Assembly: GCF_001297705.1 (NCBI RefSeq)
Contig: NZ_LIRF01000003.1
Coordinates: 806,001 to 870,000 of the forward strand
Length of the DNA: 64,000 nt
Direction of reading: 5' to 3'
Origin: Chryseobacterium sp. ERMR1:04
GTDB taxonomy: Bacteria > Bacteroidota > Bacteroidia > Flavobacteriales > Weeksellaceae
Below, one piece after another: positions 25,429-34,843 of the stretch (position 1 is its first letter; each line of letters starts with the position of its first letter). The position numbers were made by a program, and so were the translations under genes. The notes under the pieces are model-generated. The model was not told the DNA's origin, ran no database searches, and worked only from the letters and a program-made list of their open reading frames with translations.

Positions 25429-28368
25429 GTGAAAAAACCAACTATACTTTATTTAATTTCATTTATAATTTTCTTTTCCACATTTTTTTCAGCCCAAATT
25501 CCGGGATTGGTAAATTATAGTGAAGAAAATGGGTTAAACAGTTCTTACACGTACAGGTTGAGCCAGGACAATAATGGATTTATCTGGGTAGGAAGTGATA
25601 ATGGATTATTCAGATTTGACGGAAAAGAATTTAAACAGTATAATAAAAAAGACGGCCTTAAAAATATTGACGTTCTAGCCTGTTATCCTTTATCAAACGG
25701 TGAAATTTTCATCAATCCTTTTTTGAATGATTTTGCTTATCTTAAAAATGGGAAAATCATTAATTCCGACACCAATAAAGAGCTCAGAAAAATACAGTTC
25801 GGGCATAATCCGGACATTTATATCGACAAAGAATCTCTCATTATCTACACCACTTACAATCCTAAAAATTTATACCAATATAAAAACGGAAAAGTAAGTA
25901 CCATCCCTTTATACTTCAAGAATAGCCCCAATATCACAAATTATGTATTTGGTTTTGACCCATCAAACCATCTCCTCTATCTTTCTGACCAAAAGACAAA
26001 CATTCAGGCTTACCATATCATCAACAAAACAATGACGCCCTGTAATATTTTCTCTGGGAAAGGCACTGCCATTTTTAGAAAAGGAGATTATTTCATTTTC
26101 AGGCATAAAAGAACAATAGAGATCTATAAAAGAGAAAATAATTTTCATTTTAAAAAGCTTCAGTCGTATACCATTAATGAAAATATTCACCAAATGATTG
26201 TCGATAAAAACTACAAAATTTGGCTTTGTCTGGAGAAAGGCGGCTCCTTATACTTTAAAGAATCCTTATTAGAATTTGATACACTACAACTGTCTACGCC
26301 TACCAGAATCTTAGACGATTATATTATCAATGATATCATGATGGATAAAGATAATAACGCTTGGTTTTCTACTCGGAACAATGGTATTTTCTTTATCGGA
26401 GATCGTTTTTTTAAAAATTACATTCATTTACCCATTAAAAATAATTCGGGATATATTACGGCTATTGCTAAAAATGACAACAACATAATTTTAGGATACA
26501 ATGAAGCTAAAAGCGGAATTTTCAACTCAAAAAAGATAGAAAACATCGTCCTTGAGAAAAACCGAAAAATTGAACATAAAGCAATTTATGCGAAAGGAAA
26601 CACCCTCATTTTCGGATTGAGTTTAACTCTTATTCAGTATAATATCCGTACCAGGAAAAAAGAAATTTTACGGGAATGTAACATTAAAAATATCATTCCA
26701 TACACTGAGAATTCTGTTCTTCTTTGTACGAGCAATGACCTGACAGCCTATCATTACCTCAATAAAACCTTCATCGAAATCCTCAAAGAAAGAGTGTATA
26801 ATGCTTTACCTTATCATCAGGACAGTATTTTTGTCGGGAGCTTTAAAGACCTCTACAAACTGAATAGTAACACCAAGAAGAAAACCCTTTTCTTAGAAGG
26901 ATATTATTTTACCGACCTTAAAAAACTCAAGCAAAATGTATATGTAGGAGCAACTAATCTCAACGGAATCATTTTATTTAATAATAAAGGGATTACACGA
27001 AAAATCACAGAAAAAGAGGGGCTTCCGACCAGCCAGATCAAAAAAATAGAAGTTGAAAATGATCATACCTTTTGGGCAAGTACAAATTCAGGCCTTTGCA
27101 GAATTGAAATACAAGAGAAGCATTTTAAAATCAATAATTTCACTCAGACAGACGGGCTTCCTTCTAATGTGGTGGCGGGATGCGTAATAAAAAATGATAC
27201 CGTTTATGTAGGAACTTCAAAAGGATTGGGCGTTCTTCCCATTCATGATCTTTTTACCCAACAAAAATTCATAAACAAAAAAGTAATTATCAACTCGGTT
27301 ACTATTGGAAACAAAGAGTTTTTTGACAGACAACAGCACCTTACAGGACAAACTCCGGATAATAATATAAGCTTTAATCTAAGTTTTCCTGATTATAGTT
27401 CACAAGGAAAAATCAATTATAGATATAAAGTGGAAGGCTTAAATGAGAATTGGCAGATCAGCAATTCACCCATTATTACCTTTAATGCGATTCCGCCCGG
27501 AAAGTATATTTTTAAAGTCTTCGGATTGGGCTATAATGGCAAACAATCTTATATTTCGTCTGATGTGGCTTTTGAAATCAGTCCTAAATTCTGGCAAACC
27601 TGGTGGTTTAAAGTTTTCTCAATCTTGGTATTTGCCGCGATTATTTTCCTTCTTATCAACCTATATTTTCAGAAAAAACGAAATAAGAAACTAGAAAACC
27701 TTTACTACGAGAAGAAAATTGCCGAGCTTGAACTTCAGGCTATAAAAGCGCAAATCAATCCTCATTTTATTTATAATTGTCTTAATTCTATTCAGTTTTT
27801 GCTGTATAAAAAAGATTACCAGGAAACGGAAAACTATCTTGATGTTTTTTCACAAATGATCAGAAAAACGCTTCATTATTCAGAGAAAACCTTTATGCCT
27901 GTCAATGAAGAGGTCGAGTATCTATCTTTATATTTAAATATGGAAAAACTTCGCTTAAAAGACCAGTTTGAATATAAGATCACCGTTTCTGAAAAAGTAG
28001 ATAAAAGCTGGATCATTCCTTCTTTATTGATACAGCCTTTCGCTGAAAATGCCCTAAAACATGGGATTGCCAATCTTAAAGACAGAAAAGGAATTATTGA
28101 TATTTCATTTGATCATATTGATTCTTCGCTTTGCATAACGATTGAAGATAATGGTGTAGGCATCAACAATACATCTGAATCCATGGGGAAAATAAATTCT
28201 TTTGGGGTAAAATTATCGCAAAAAAGAATCGAAACTTTCAAACAACTTTTCGACACTCATATTATTTTAGAAATCAATAATCTTCAGGACAGCCAACAAA
28301 AACCAGGAACTCAAATTAAACTATATATAACGCCCTATGAAAACCAAAACACAAGTCTGCATCATTGA
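25429..28368 (+). CDS. LytS-type sensor histidine kinase with extracellular beta-propeller
   Basis: 979 residues from a GTG start that yields a proper signal peptide (KKPTILYLISFIIFFSTFFSAQ is split over residues 2-23). The periplasmic part has regulator-propeller repeats (NGFIWVGSDNGLFRFDG, ENDHTFWASTNSGLCRIE) and a Y_Y_Y domain (about 650-725). One transmembrane segment follows (about 735-755), then a His_kinase domain with H779 in INPHFIYNCLNS and a HATPase domain (EDNGVGI). The layout resembles hybrid-like sensors of Bacteroidota that often respond to carbohydrates. Its 3' end overlaps the LytTR regulator by 32 bases. The frame is open upstream to 25267, but that would overlap the parE promoter. 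Confidence 0.85.
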   Translation: MKKPTILYLISFIIFFSTFFSAQIPGLVNYSEENGLNSSYTYRLSQDNNGFIWVGSDNGLFRFDGKEFKQYNKKDGLKNIDVLACYPLSNGEIFINPFLNDFAYLKNGKIINSDTNKELRKIQFGHNPDIYIDKESLIIYTTYNPKNLYQYKNGKVSTIPLYFKNSPNITNYVFGFDPSNHLLYLSDQKTNIQAYHIINKTMTPCNIFSGKGTAIFRKGDYFIFRHKRTIEIYKRENNFHFKKLQSYTINENIHQMIVDKNYKIWLCLEKGGSLYFKESLLEFDTLQLSTPTRILDDYIINDIMMDKDNNAWFSTRNNGIFFIGDRFFKNYIHLPIKNNSGYITAIAKNDNNIILGYNEAKSGIFNSKKIENIVLEKNRKIEHKAIYAKGNTLIFGLSLTLIQYNIRTRKKEILRECNIKNIIPYTENSVLLCTSNDLTAYHYLNKTFIEILKERVYNALPYHQDSIFVGSFKDLYKLNSNTKKKTLFLEGYYFTDLKKLKQNVYVGATNLNGIILFNNKGITRKITEKEGLPTSQIKKIEVENDHTFWASTNSGLCRIEIQEKHFKINNFTQTDGLPSNVVAGCVIKNDTVYVGTSKGLGVLPIHDLFTQQKFINKKVIINSVTIGNKEFFDRQQHLTGQTPDNNISFNLSFPDYSSQGKINYRYKVEGLNENWQISNSPIITFNAIPPGKYIFKVFGLGYNGKQSYISSDVAFEISPKFWQTWWFKVFSILVFAAIIFLLINLYFQKKRNKKLENLYYEKKIAELELQAIKAQINPHFIYNCLNSIQFLLYKKDYQETENYLDVFSQMIRKTLHYSEKTFMPVNEEVEYLSLYLNMEKLRLKDQFEYKITVSEKVDKSWIIPSLLIQPFAENALKHGIANLKDRKGIIDISFDHIDSSLCITIEDNGVGINNTSESMGKINSFGVKLSQKRIETFKQLFDTHIILEINNLQDSQQKPGTQIKLYITPYENQNTSLHH

Positions 28369-29071
28369 TGACGAAAAAGACGGGAGAGATTACATTTCTC
28401 TTTTATTAGAAAACGAGTTTCCGGACATTCAGATCTCATTTCAGGCATCGAGTGTTGAGGAGTCTTATATTTATCTGACCAAAAATACCCCCGACATTCT
28501 TTTTCTGGATATACAGCTGAAAGACGGTACCGCTTTCGATCTTTTATCGAAGTTCAGGGAGGTTGATTCTCAGATTATATTTATTACCGCATTTGAAAAT
28601 TTTGCCATTCAGGCGATAAAAAACGGCGCTACAGATTATCTTTTAAAGCCTATCAAAAAAATTGATTTTATTATTGCAGTACGTAAAGCTTTAGATAACA
28701 TTAAAAAAAATAAAGGTACTTCTTCTGCTCAATATCCTTCTAAAAACAAGATAAGCCTTCCTACGCTACAGGGGTTTAAACTCACCAATATCACTGATAT
28801 TATCCGCTGTGAGGCCGATTCCAGCTATACTACATTTTATCTTACCGATAAAACTAAGATCATTGTATCTAAAACATTACATGACTTTGAAGAACATCTT
28901 TCGGAGCATAATTTCTTCCGGATCCATCATAAACATCTTATCAATCTTATTCATTTAAAAGAATATCTGAAAGGCAAAGGCGGACAGGTAGTGATGACAG
29001 ACAATTCTATTTTGGATGTGTCCGTTCGTAAAAAAAATGACTTTTTATATAAAATAGAACATCTGGATTAG
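28337..29071 (+). CDS. LytTR family response regulator
   Basis: 244 residues: receiver domain (1-120; phosphoacceptor D58 in ILFLDIQL, T in FITAFE, K in LLKPI) and a C-terminal LytTR DNA-binding domain (about 140-244; IIRCEADSSYTTFYL, FFRIHHKHLINL). It is the partner of the overlapping sensor kinase. LytTR regulators often control secreted or surface functions and peptide production. A GG-leader peptide gene begins 98 bases downstream on the same strand and is a candidate target. Confidence 0.92.
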   Translation: MKTKTQVCIIDDEKDGRDYISLLLENEFPDIQISFQASSVEESYIYLTKNTPDILFLDIQLKDGTAFDLLSKFREVDSQIIFITAFENFAIQAIKNGATDYLLKPIKKIDFIIAVRKALDNIKKNKGTSSAQYPSKNKISLPTLQGFKLTNITDIIRCEADSSYTTFYLTDKTKIIVSKTLHDFEEHLSEHNFFRIHHKHLINLIHLKEYLKGKGGQVVMTDNSILDVSVRKKNDFLYKIEHLD

Positions 29072-29169
29072 ATTACACTTATTAGAAAAACAGGCACAGT
29101 TACTGATTCCTGATTGGGAATATTTACCGTTCAGAATATTTTTGAAATCTAAATTAATTCAGAATTATT

Positions 29170-29340
29170 ATGAAAAACGTAAAGAAATTGTCCCGAGAAG
29201 AGCTGAAATCTGTAAGCGGTGGATATTCATGCTACTGCGGAAATGATTATGCAGGAGATTTTGTTTTGGCTCAAACTTGTGTAAGTGTATGCTCTATGTG
29301 GGATATTTTAAAACCTGTGAAACCGACTAATCCTCATTAA
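29170..29340 (+). CDS. GG-leader bacteriocin-like peptide, 4-Cys core
   Basis: A 56-residue peptide. The leader MKNVKKLSREELKSVSGG ends in Gly-Gly, as in precursors cleaved by peptidase-containing ABC exporters; the core (38 residues) holds four cysteines (YSCYCGN, QTCVSVC). It fits the bacteriocin-like family common in Chryseobacterium. Function is unproven: antimicrobial peptide, signal or other modified product. It lies 98 bases behind the LytTR regulator and has its own strong terminator. No exporter or modifying enzyme is nearby. Confidence 0.75.
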   Translation: MKNVKKLSREELKSVSGGYSCYCGNDYAGDFVLAQTCVSVCSMWDILKPVKPTNPH

Positions 29341-29365
29341 AAATCAACCCGATTAAATCCCCAAC

Positions 29366-29401
29366 ATGCCCTGTAGACAACTGCAGGGCATTTCTATTTT
29401 T
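29366..29401 (+). terminator. terminator of the GG-peptide gene
   Basis: Arms ATGCCCTG/CAGGGCAT with a short loop, followed by a T-rich stretch. No other feature is visible from 29402 to 29600. Confidence 0.85.
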
Positions 29402-29600
29402 AACTATTTGGGAAATCAATAAAACTTAAACTAAATCACATTTAAGAGAAATGAATCAACACTTATTAGTGAGAACACAACACTTGTTAGTCCTCCATAC
29501 CGTGATATTGAATATCCATCTACTTTTATACAACTAAATCATAAAATATTAATCCCTAAAGTTTTTGTTGATTTTTGATATATAAAATCAATCTTAGATT

Positions 29601-30839
29601 ATGGTAAGAATGTATTTTTTAACATTTTTCGTTTTATTAGGATGTCTTTTCAATGCACAGGCTCCTTGTTCAGATTTTAATGATCCCAATAATCCTCCGG
29701 GATTGTGGACTCCGGCTCCCTATCCCAACGGGCAAGTAGGTGTTTCCAGCGGTAGCCCCAACCCTTTAGATGGAACCCAGTATATTATATTGGATGATAA
29801 ATCTGGCGGTTCATGGTATATCAATCCTTCAGATTTTAAAAGTTTGGGGCAACGATTTTTAGGACAATGCCTTTATTTTGATTTTTATCTTGAAAAAGAC
29901 GGTGGTTATGGTGCGCCGATTCATCCTACCATCCACATTATGGCAGGAAGCCAAATTATTTCTTTTGTAGCGAATATTACCGTAACCCCAAACAGTGGCT
30001 GGGTACGAGTACGTGCACCTATCGCCAATTGTGTAGGCGGTGTTCTGCCCAGTAACTCTGAAGGAACCTGGACGATGCCTGCCGGCATGACGTGTGCAGA
30101 TTTCAATAATGTTATGAATAATTCTACCGCGGTAATGGTATCTCCAGATTATACATCAAGCCCAAGCGAAAGAGTGTATTATGATAATATCTGTGTAAAA
30201 TCTTGTGATGGCTGTACGGCAGATTTCAAACTTGAAACTTCATTCAATACAACATCCGGTGCATCTACTGCCAACCTTACATTGCTTAACCCTATCCTTG
30301 TTTCTACCCCTGGAAATCCTGGAAGTACATATGCGGTAAACTGGGGTGACGGAACTGCTACACAACCTTACATCATATCTACTTTATCTCACAATTATGC
30401 TAATCCGGGAACGTATACGGTATGTGTAACTGAGTCTAGAGAGAAAAAAGTAATATGCATGAAATGTTTTACTTTCTGCTACACAAAAGACCGCCTGGCT
30501 ACAAAAAATGATGCTACCCTTGATCTAAAATCACCTGTTCCGCAGCTAGAAGCAATTTCCAAAACAGAATTGAGCCAAGCCGAACAAAAAGACGTTTTTC
30601 TGGTTCCTAATCCTGCTAAAAGTTTTGTAGAAATACAAACTACCCTTTCTAAAAAAGAAATCTTATCTGTAAGAGTAATGGATGTTTCCGGAAAAGTAGT
30701 GCTTGAAAAATCTGAAAACCTTGATAGCGGCCGACAAAGTATTAAGCTAAATACCGAAAACCTGATCCAAGGAAATTATATTGTTGAAATAAAATCAAAC
30801 GGAAAAACCAGTTCTCAAAAACTGATTATCTCTAAATAG
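29601..30839 (+). CDS. T9SS cargo protein with PKD-like domain
   Basis: 412 residues: signal peptide (MYFLTFFVLLGCLFNAQ; ATG four codons in at 29610 is equally likely as the start), an unrecognised N-terminal domain of ~190 residues containing several cysteines, a PKD-like fold (about 205-290; VNWGDGTATQPY, LSHNYANPGTYTV), and a C-terminal type IX sorting domain (VFLVPNPAKSFVEIQ onwards to LIISK). A secreted or surface-anchored protein of unknown role. Its tail closely resembles that of the protein encoded at 31189. Confidence 0.82.
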   Translation: MVRMYFLTFFVLLGCLFNAQAPCSDFNDPNNPPGLWTPAPYPNGQVGVSSGSPNPLDGTQYIILDDKSGGSWYINPSDFKSLGQRFLGQCLYFDFYLEKDGGYGAPIHPTIHIMAGSQIISFVANITVTPNSGWVRVRAPIANCVGGVLPSNSEGTWTMPAGMTCADFNNVMNNSTAVMVSPDYTSSPSERVYYDNICVKSCDGCTADFKLETSFNTTSGASTANLTLLNPILVSTPGNPGSTYAVNWGDGTATQPYIISTLSHNYANPGTYTVCVTESREKKVICMKCFTFCYTKDRLATKNDATLDLKSPVPQLEAISKTELSQAEQKDVFLVPNPAKSFVEIQTTLSKKEILSVRVMDVSGKVVLEKSENLDSGRQSIKLNTENLIQGNYIVEIKSNGKTSSQKLIISK

Positions 30840-30862
30840 ATCAACACAATATTACAATAATG

Positions 30863-30893
30863 AAGACTATCCTGATATGGATAGTCTTTTTTT
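30863..30893 (+). terminator. Rho-independent terminator
   Basis: AAGACTATCC/GGATAGTCTT stem and T run, 24 bases past the stop of the T9SS cargo gene. Confidence 0.9.
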
Positions 30894-30954
30894 ATGGATG
30901 ATCTACCCTGTATAATGTAAAAATTCAAATCCAAAACCAATCCCTTGCTGGTTA

Positions 30955-31128
30955 TTATTTTTTTCTTATATTAGAGAGAAGTAAATTAAGCTCTCCTCTA
31001 TTTACTTCTTTGAAAATAGTATAACCCATTGCCATTTTAGGCATTGGAGGAAAGTATTGGCCACGCCAAACCTCTTCACAGACAGATTTTTCTAATTTAA
31101 TAATTAGTTCATAATACTTTTTACAACA
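30955..31128 (-). pseudogene. probable 3' remnant of an unrecognised gene
   Basis: On the minus strand, 57 codons are open between stops, without a start codon at the 5' end. The translation (for example VCEEVWRGQYFPPMPK, YTIFKEVNRGELNLLLS) looks protein-like, with tryptophan, prolines and balanced charge in otherwise AT-rich DNA. I read it as the C-terminal part of a lost gene, family unknown; it could also be chance. Confidence 0.35.
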
Positions 31129-31188
31129 TCACAAAAAACCAATCATCATGATGATTAACATAAAAAAACAACATTTAAAATCTCAATT

Positions 31189-32532
31189 ATGAAAAAAACA
31201 TTATTTATTCTTTCAATTTTTATAACGGCTCATGTATTCGCCCAGAACTCCGCTCCTTCCTCACATCTAACTGCTAATGATACAGGATCAGGAGATATAC
31301 TTGTGCGAACAGTAAGATCTACAATCACCGCAAAAGCAACGTATTATTCTACCATGCAATGGAATGCCGGTGCAGAAGGTGGTGGCTATTGCGGATTTCA
31401 AGACTCACCGGACAAAGGGAAACTTTTCATCTTCTCTATCTGGGATCCTAGCAATCATCAACCTATTACAGCAGCCTACGAAGGACCAGGCACTATTGTA
31501 GAAAACTTTGGTGGTGAAGGAACAGGATTAAAATCTTATAATGAAGACATTAAATGGGACCTCAATGAATGGAATACGGTGATTACCCGATCTTGGGATG
31601 TCAATAATCACACCTATTTTGGTTTTTGGATATACAGAGATCATAAAAATAAATGGTACCATATGGTAACGATGGATTATCCTGTTGCCAATGTCCGTTT
31701 CAATGGAAAAACAAACTCCTTTCTGGAAGACTGGCTAGACAAAGGGGCTAAAACCAGAAGATTTGAAATAAAAAATGGATTTAAAAGATTAGTTAATGGA
31801 ACATGGGAACCAATGGCTCAAGCTAATTATAGACGTAATGTAGAACCTAGATCTTCAAACTATACCAATGCTGTAGATGCCGGAATAGTTAATGGAGCTT
31901 TTTTTATGCAAAGTGGTGGAAATACAACTCCTAGTTTTACGGGAAACCCTCCTCTAACCCTCAGTCTTCCTGCAAGTGAAGTACTTTCAACGCCTAACAC
32001 TCTTTTTCCTGATTTAAATTTCACCATTCAATCTTTATCAAAAAACAATATATCATGGAAAGTAGCTACATCCTCAATTCCTCAGTTTAAGTACACGATA
32101 AAAATTAACAATTCAATTGTAGCTTCCGAAGTAAATCCACAAAAAACAAGTGTCTCAATTTCTGCAAACAAGCGCGACAAAGTAGAATTAATTTTAGAAG
32201 ATATTCTAGGCAGAATTGTCTCTAAAACAAAAACCATAAATTCATCGTGCAAAAGTGAGGATATTCAGACATTAAAAGCTGAAACATTTACCTTAAGTCC
32301 TAATCCTACAAAGGAATATGTAGACGTACATTCCTCCAGTCTTTCCCAAAAAGAAGCTGTGACTGTAAAACTCACCAACTCCGTAGGAAGAACACTTATT
32401 GAAAAATCAGGGAACCTAGACAGCAATCAAAATATAAGAATCAATACCGAAAATCTTCTCCCGGGAGCGTATATCGTTGAACTGAAATCTAACCAAAATA
32501 TAAGTTCGAAAAAATTATTAATCTCAAAATAA
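31189..32532 (+). CDS. T9SS cargo protein with DUF3472-like domain
   Basis: 447 residues: signal peptide (ending HVFAQ), a DUF3472-like domain (about 45-240; GGYCGFQDSP, FIFSIWDPSN, TYFGFWIYRDHKNKWYHM), a beta-sandwich linker with Ig-like repeats, and a C-terminal type IX sorting domain (TLSPNPTKEYVDV to LLISK). DUF3472 proteins are extracellular and often linked to carbohydrate binding; a precise function is not known. It has its own terminator. Confidence 0.78.
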   Translation: MKKTLFILSIFITAHVFAQNSAPSSHLTANDTGSGDILVRTVRSTITAKATYYSTMQWNAGAEGGGYCGFQDSPDKGKLFIFSIWDPSNHQPITAAYEGPGTIVENFGGEGTGLKSYNEDIKWDLNEWNTVITRSWDVNNHTYFGFWIYRDHKNKWYHMVTMDYPVANVRFNGKTNSFLEDWLDKGAKTRRFEIKNGFKRLVNGTWEPMAQANYRRNVEPRSSNYTNAVDAGIVNGAFFMQSGGNTTPSFTGNPPLTLSLPASEVLSTPNTLFPDLNFTIQSLSKNNISWKVATSSIPQFKYTIKINNSIVASEVNPQKTSVSISANKRDKVELILEDILGRIVSKTKTINSSCKSEDIQTLKAETFTLSPNPTKEYVDVHSSSLSQKEAVTVKLTNSVGRTLIEKSGNLDSNQNIRINTENLLPGAYIVELKSNQNISSKKLLISK

Positions 32533-32546
32533 TCCATTCAATTTTA

Positions 32547-32590
32547 AAACTAAACGACTATCGAAATGCTGTCGTTTAGTTTATTATTTT
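32547..32590 (+). terminator. terminator of the DUF3472 gene
   Basis: A 12-bp stem AAACTAAACGAC/GTCGTTTAGTTT with a 12-base loop, followed by an imperfect T-rich tract. Confidence 0.7.
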
Positions 32591-32717
32591 GTTAGAATCT
32601 GTTTTTCAATACAACAAAAAACTTTCCGCATTAAAAAAAGCCATTATAATCTTGGAACTTTTCTACTATTTTTTGAAAAAATAAAGTAAATTCGATTTTC
32701 CTTAAAAATTTCATTCA

Positions 32718-33866
32718 ATGATACAACTTCCTCTTTCTAAACTTTCCGATGTAGGAACCACCATTTTTAGCCAGATGACCCAATTGGCCAACGAAAATGA
32801 AGCTATTAATCTATCACAAGGGTTTCCGGATTTCATGCCTGATCTTGAGTTATTGAATCATGTAGATCACTTCATTAAAAAAGGGTTTAACCAGTATGCT
32901 CCTTTGGGCGGAATGATCGGTTTAAAGGAAGAGATCGCAAGAAAAATAGAAAACAGCCATCAGGCAACTTATCATCCGGATTCAGAAATTACAGTTACAG
33001 CAGGCGGAACTCAGGCTATCTTTACCGCCATTGCAACGTTCATTAAAAAAGGTGATGAAGTCATTATCTTTGAACCTGCTTATGATTGCTATGAACCTAC
33101 GGTAGAACTTTTCGGGGGAATTGTGAAACGGTTTGAAATGAAAGCACCTGATTATGAAATCGACTGGAATGCAGTGAAAGGATTGGTGAGTGAAAAAACA
33201 AAAATGATCATTCTTAACAATCCGAATAATCCGTCTGGAAAGATTTTAAAGGAAAATGATATTCGGGAACTGATCTCTATTGTAAAAGATACTTCAATAT
33301 TGATTCTAAGTGATGAAGTGTATGAAAATATTGTCTTCGATGGAAAACAACATTTAAGCATCAGTAAATATCCTGAGCTAAAAGAAAGAAGTCTTTTGGT
33401 AGCCTCTTTCGGAAAACTTTTCCATGTTACAGGCTGGAAAGTTGGGTATTGTGCGGCGCCTAAGGCTTTAACTGATGAATTCAGGAAGGTGCATCAGTTC
33501 AATGTTTTCTGTGTGAACACTCCGATTCAGCTGGCTTTGGCTGAATACATGAAAAATGATGATCATTACAATCATCTGAATCAATTCTTTCAGGAAAAAA
33601 GAGATTTTATAAGACAAGGTTTAGCCAATACCTCTTTTGAGTTACTGGATTGTGAAGGAACGTATTTCCAGGCGTTGAAATATGATAAAATTTCAGATAA
33701 AAACGATTTTGATTTTGCCAGTGAACTAACTATTACTCATAAAGTAGCCAGCGTTCCTTTTTCATCTTTCTATAAAAATAAACTGAATGAAAATGTAATA
33801 CGCCTTTGTTTTGCTAAAAAACAGGAAACTCTGGAAAGGGCGATTGAAAATTTGTCGAAAATATAA
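32718..33866 (+). CDS. methionine aminotransferase-like class I/II aminotransferase
   Basis: 382 residues, fold type I PLP enzyme. NNPNNPSGK, SDEVYENIVFDG and the PLP lysine K233 in SFGKLFHVTGWK identify the class; the LSQGFPDF start and gap-free length fit the YbdL/kynurenine-aminotransferase branch, which transaminates methionine and aromatic amino acids. A role in methionine salvage is the usual inference. It is a single-gene unit with a long hairpin 12 bases after the stop. Confidence 0.87.
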   Translation: MIQLPLSKLSDVGTTIFSQMTQLANENEAINLSQGFPDFMPDLELLNHVDHFIKKGFNQYAPLGGMIGLKEEIARKIENSHQATYHPDSEITVTAGGTQAIFTAIATFIKKGDEVIIFEPAYDCYEPTVELFGGIVKRFEMKAPDYEIDWNAVKGLVSEKTKMIILNNPNNPSGKILKENDIRELISIVKDTSILILSDEVYENIVFDGKQHLSISKYPELKERSLLVASFGKLFHVTGWKVGYCAAPKALTDEFRKVHQFNVFCVNTPIQLALAEYMKNDDHYNHLNQFFQEKRDFIRQGLANTSFELLDCEGTYFQALKYDKISDKNDFDFASELTITHKVASVPFSSFYKNKLNENVIRLCFAKKQETLERAIENLSKI

Positions 33867-33878
33867 TTCATTTTAAAA

Positions 33879-33949
33879 TCTCTCGGAGATGTAGCGGATC
33901 AAGCAGATGATTGTATCCAAAATCTGCGTTATTTTACATCTCCGAGAGA
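33879..33949. repeat. long intergenic hairpin (REP/MITE-like) between convergent genes
   Basis: A perfect 15-bp inverted repeat, TCTCTCGGAGATGTA/TACATCTCCGAGAGA, encloses a 41-base loop with an inner GCAGAT/ATCTGC stem. It is longer than a normal terminator and sits between the aminotransferase and SDR genes. It probably ends transcription from both sides and may belong to a dispersed repeat family. Confidence 0.65.
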
Positions 33950-33991
33950 AAAAAGAGAGCTTCAAGTGAGGCTCTCTTATTTTATTAAATG

Positions 33992-34765
33992 TTATAAAAA
34001 CATTCCTCCAGAAGCTTCAATTCTTTGTCCATTAATCCAACGCGCATCTTCTGTACACAAGAAAGCCACTACTCCACCGATATCATCCGGCAAACCAGCT
34101 CTTCCTAATGCTGTAATGCTTGAAATAATATCATTCATCTGTTTATCATCTCTCGTTCTACCACCTCCAAAATCAGTTTCTATAGCGCCTGGAGCTACAA
34201 CATTGGCTTTGATTTTTCTTGAGCCCAATTCTTTCGCCATGTATTTTGTCAACATTTCAACTCCAGCTTTTATAGATCCGTACACAGAAGATCCCGGCAA
34301 TGCAAACCTTGCTAATCCCGAAGAAACATTTACAATTCCTCCTCCATCATTAATAAAAGGCAACAACTTTTGAGTCAGGAAAAACACTCCTTTGAAATGA
34401 ATGTCTACCATATCATCCAACTGATCTTCTGTAACTTCTGCAATGGGTGCATATAAAGCTGTTCCCGCGTTATTGATCAAAAAATCAATGTTTCGGCTTC
34501 CTGTATTTTCTTCCAAATGATCACCAACTGTTTTTATAAAAGCATCAAAACTTTTAATATCTTTTGTATCTAATTGATAAGCAATTGCTTTTCTACCTAA
34601 TGCCTGAATTTCTTCCACTACTTTATCTGCTTCCTCCTTATTGCTTCGGTACGTAATGATGACATCAAGACCTTTCTGAGCGATTTTAAGTGCTGAGTTT
34701 TTTCCTAATCCACGGCTTCCACCGGTTACTAATGCGATTTTTGTTTGAGTATCCATTTTTTTCAT
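33992..34765 (-). CDS. short-chain dehydrogenase/reductase
   Basis: 257 residues, classical SDR: TGGSRGLG, NNAG, catalytic Ser in NVSSGLA, YGSIKAG, and the C-terminal INGQRIEASGGMFL typical of 3-ketoacyl-ACP-reductase-like enzymes. The substrate is unknown. A second start (MDTQ) lies three codons in. An AraC-family regulator is encoded 78 bases upstream on the same strand and may control it. Confidence 0.87.
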   Translation of the reverse strand: MKKMDTQTKIALVTGGSRGLGKNSALKIAQKGLDVIITYRSNKEEADKVVEEIQALGRKAIAYQLDTKDIKSFDAFIKTVGDHLEENTGSRNIDFLINNAGTALYAPIAEVTEDQLDDMVDIHFKGVFFLTQKLLPFINDGGGIVNVSSGLARFALPGSSVYGSIKAGVEMLTKYMAKELGSRKIKANVVAPGAIETDFGGGRTRDDKQMNDIISSITALGRAGLPDDIGGVVAFLCTEDARWINGQRIEASGGMFL

Positions 34766-34843
34766 TATTTTAATGAGACAAAGTTGCGGTATTTTATGAT
34801 CGATGTATTTGCTTGAATCAATCTGATATTTGCAAAATTCAAA

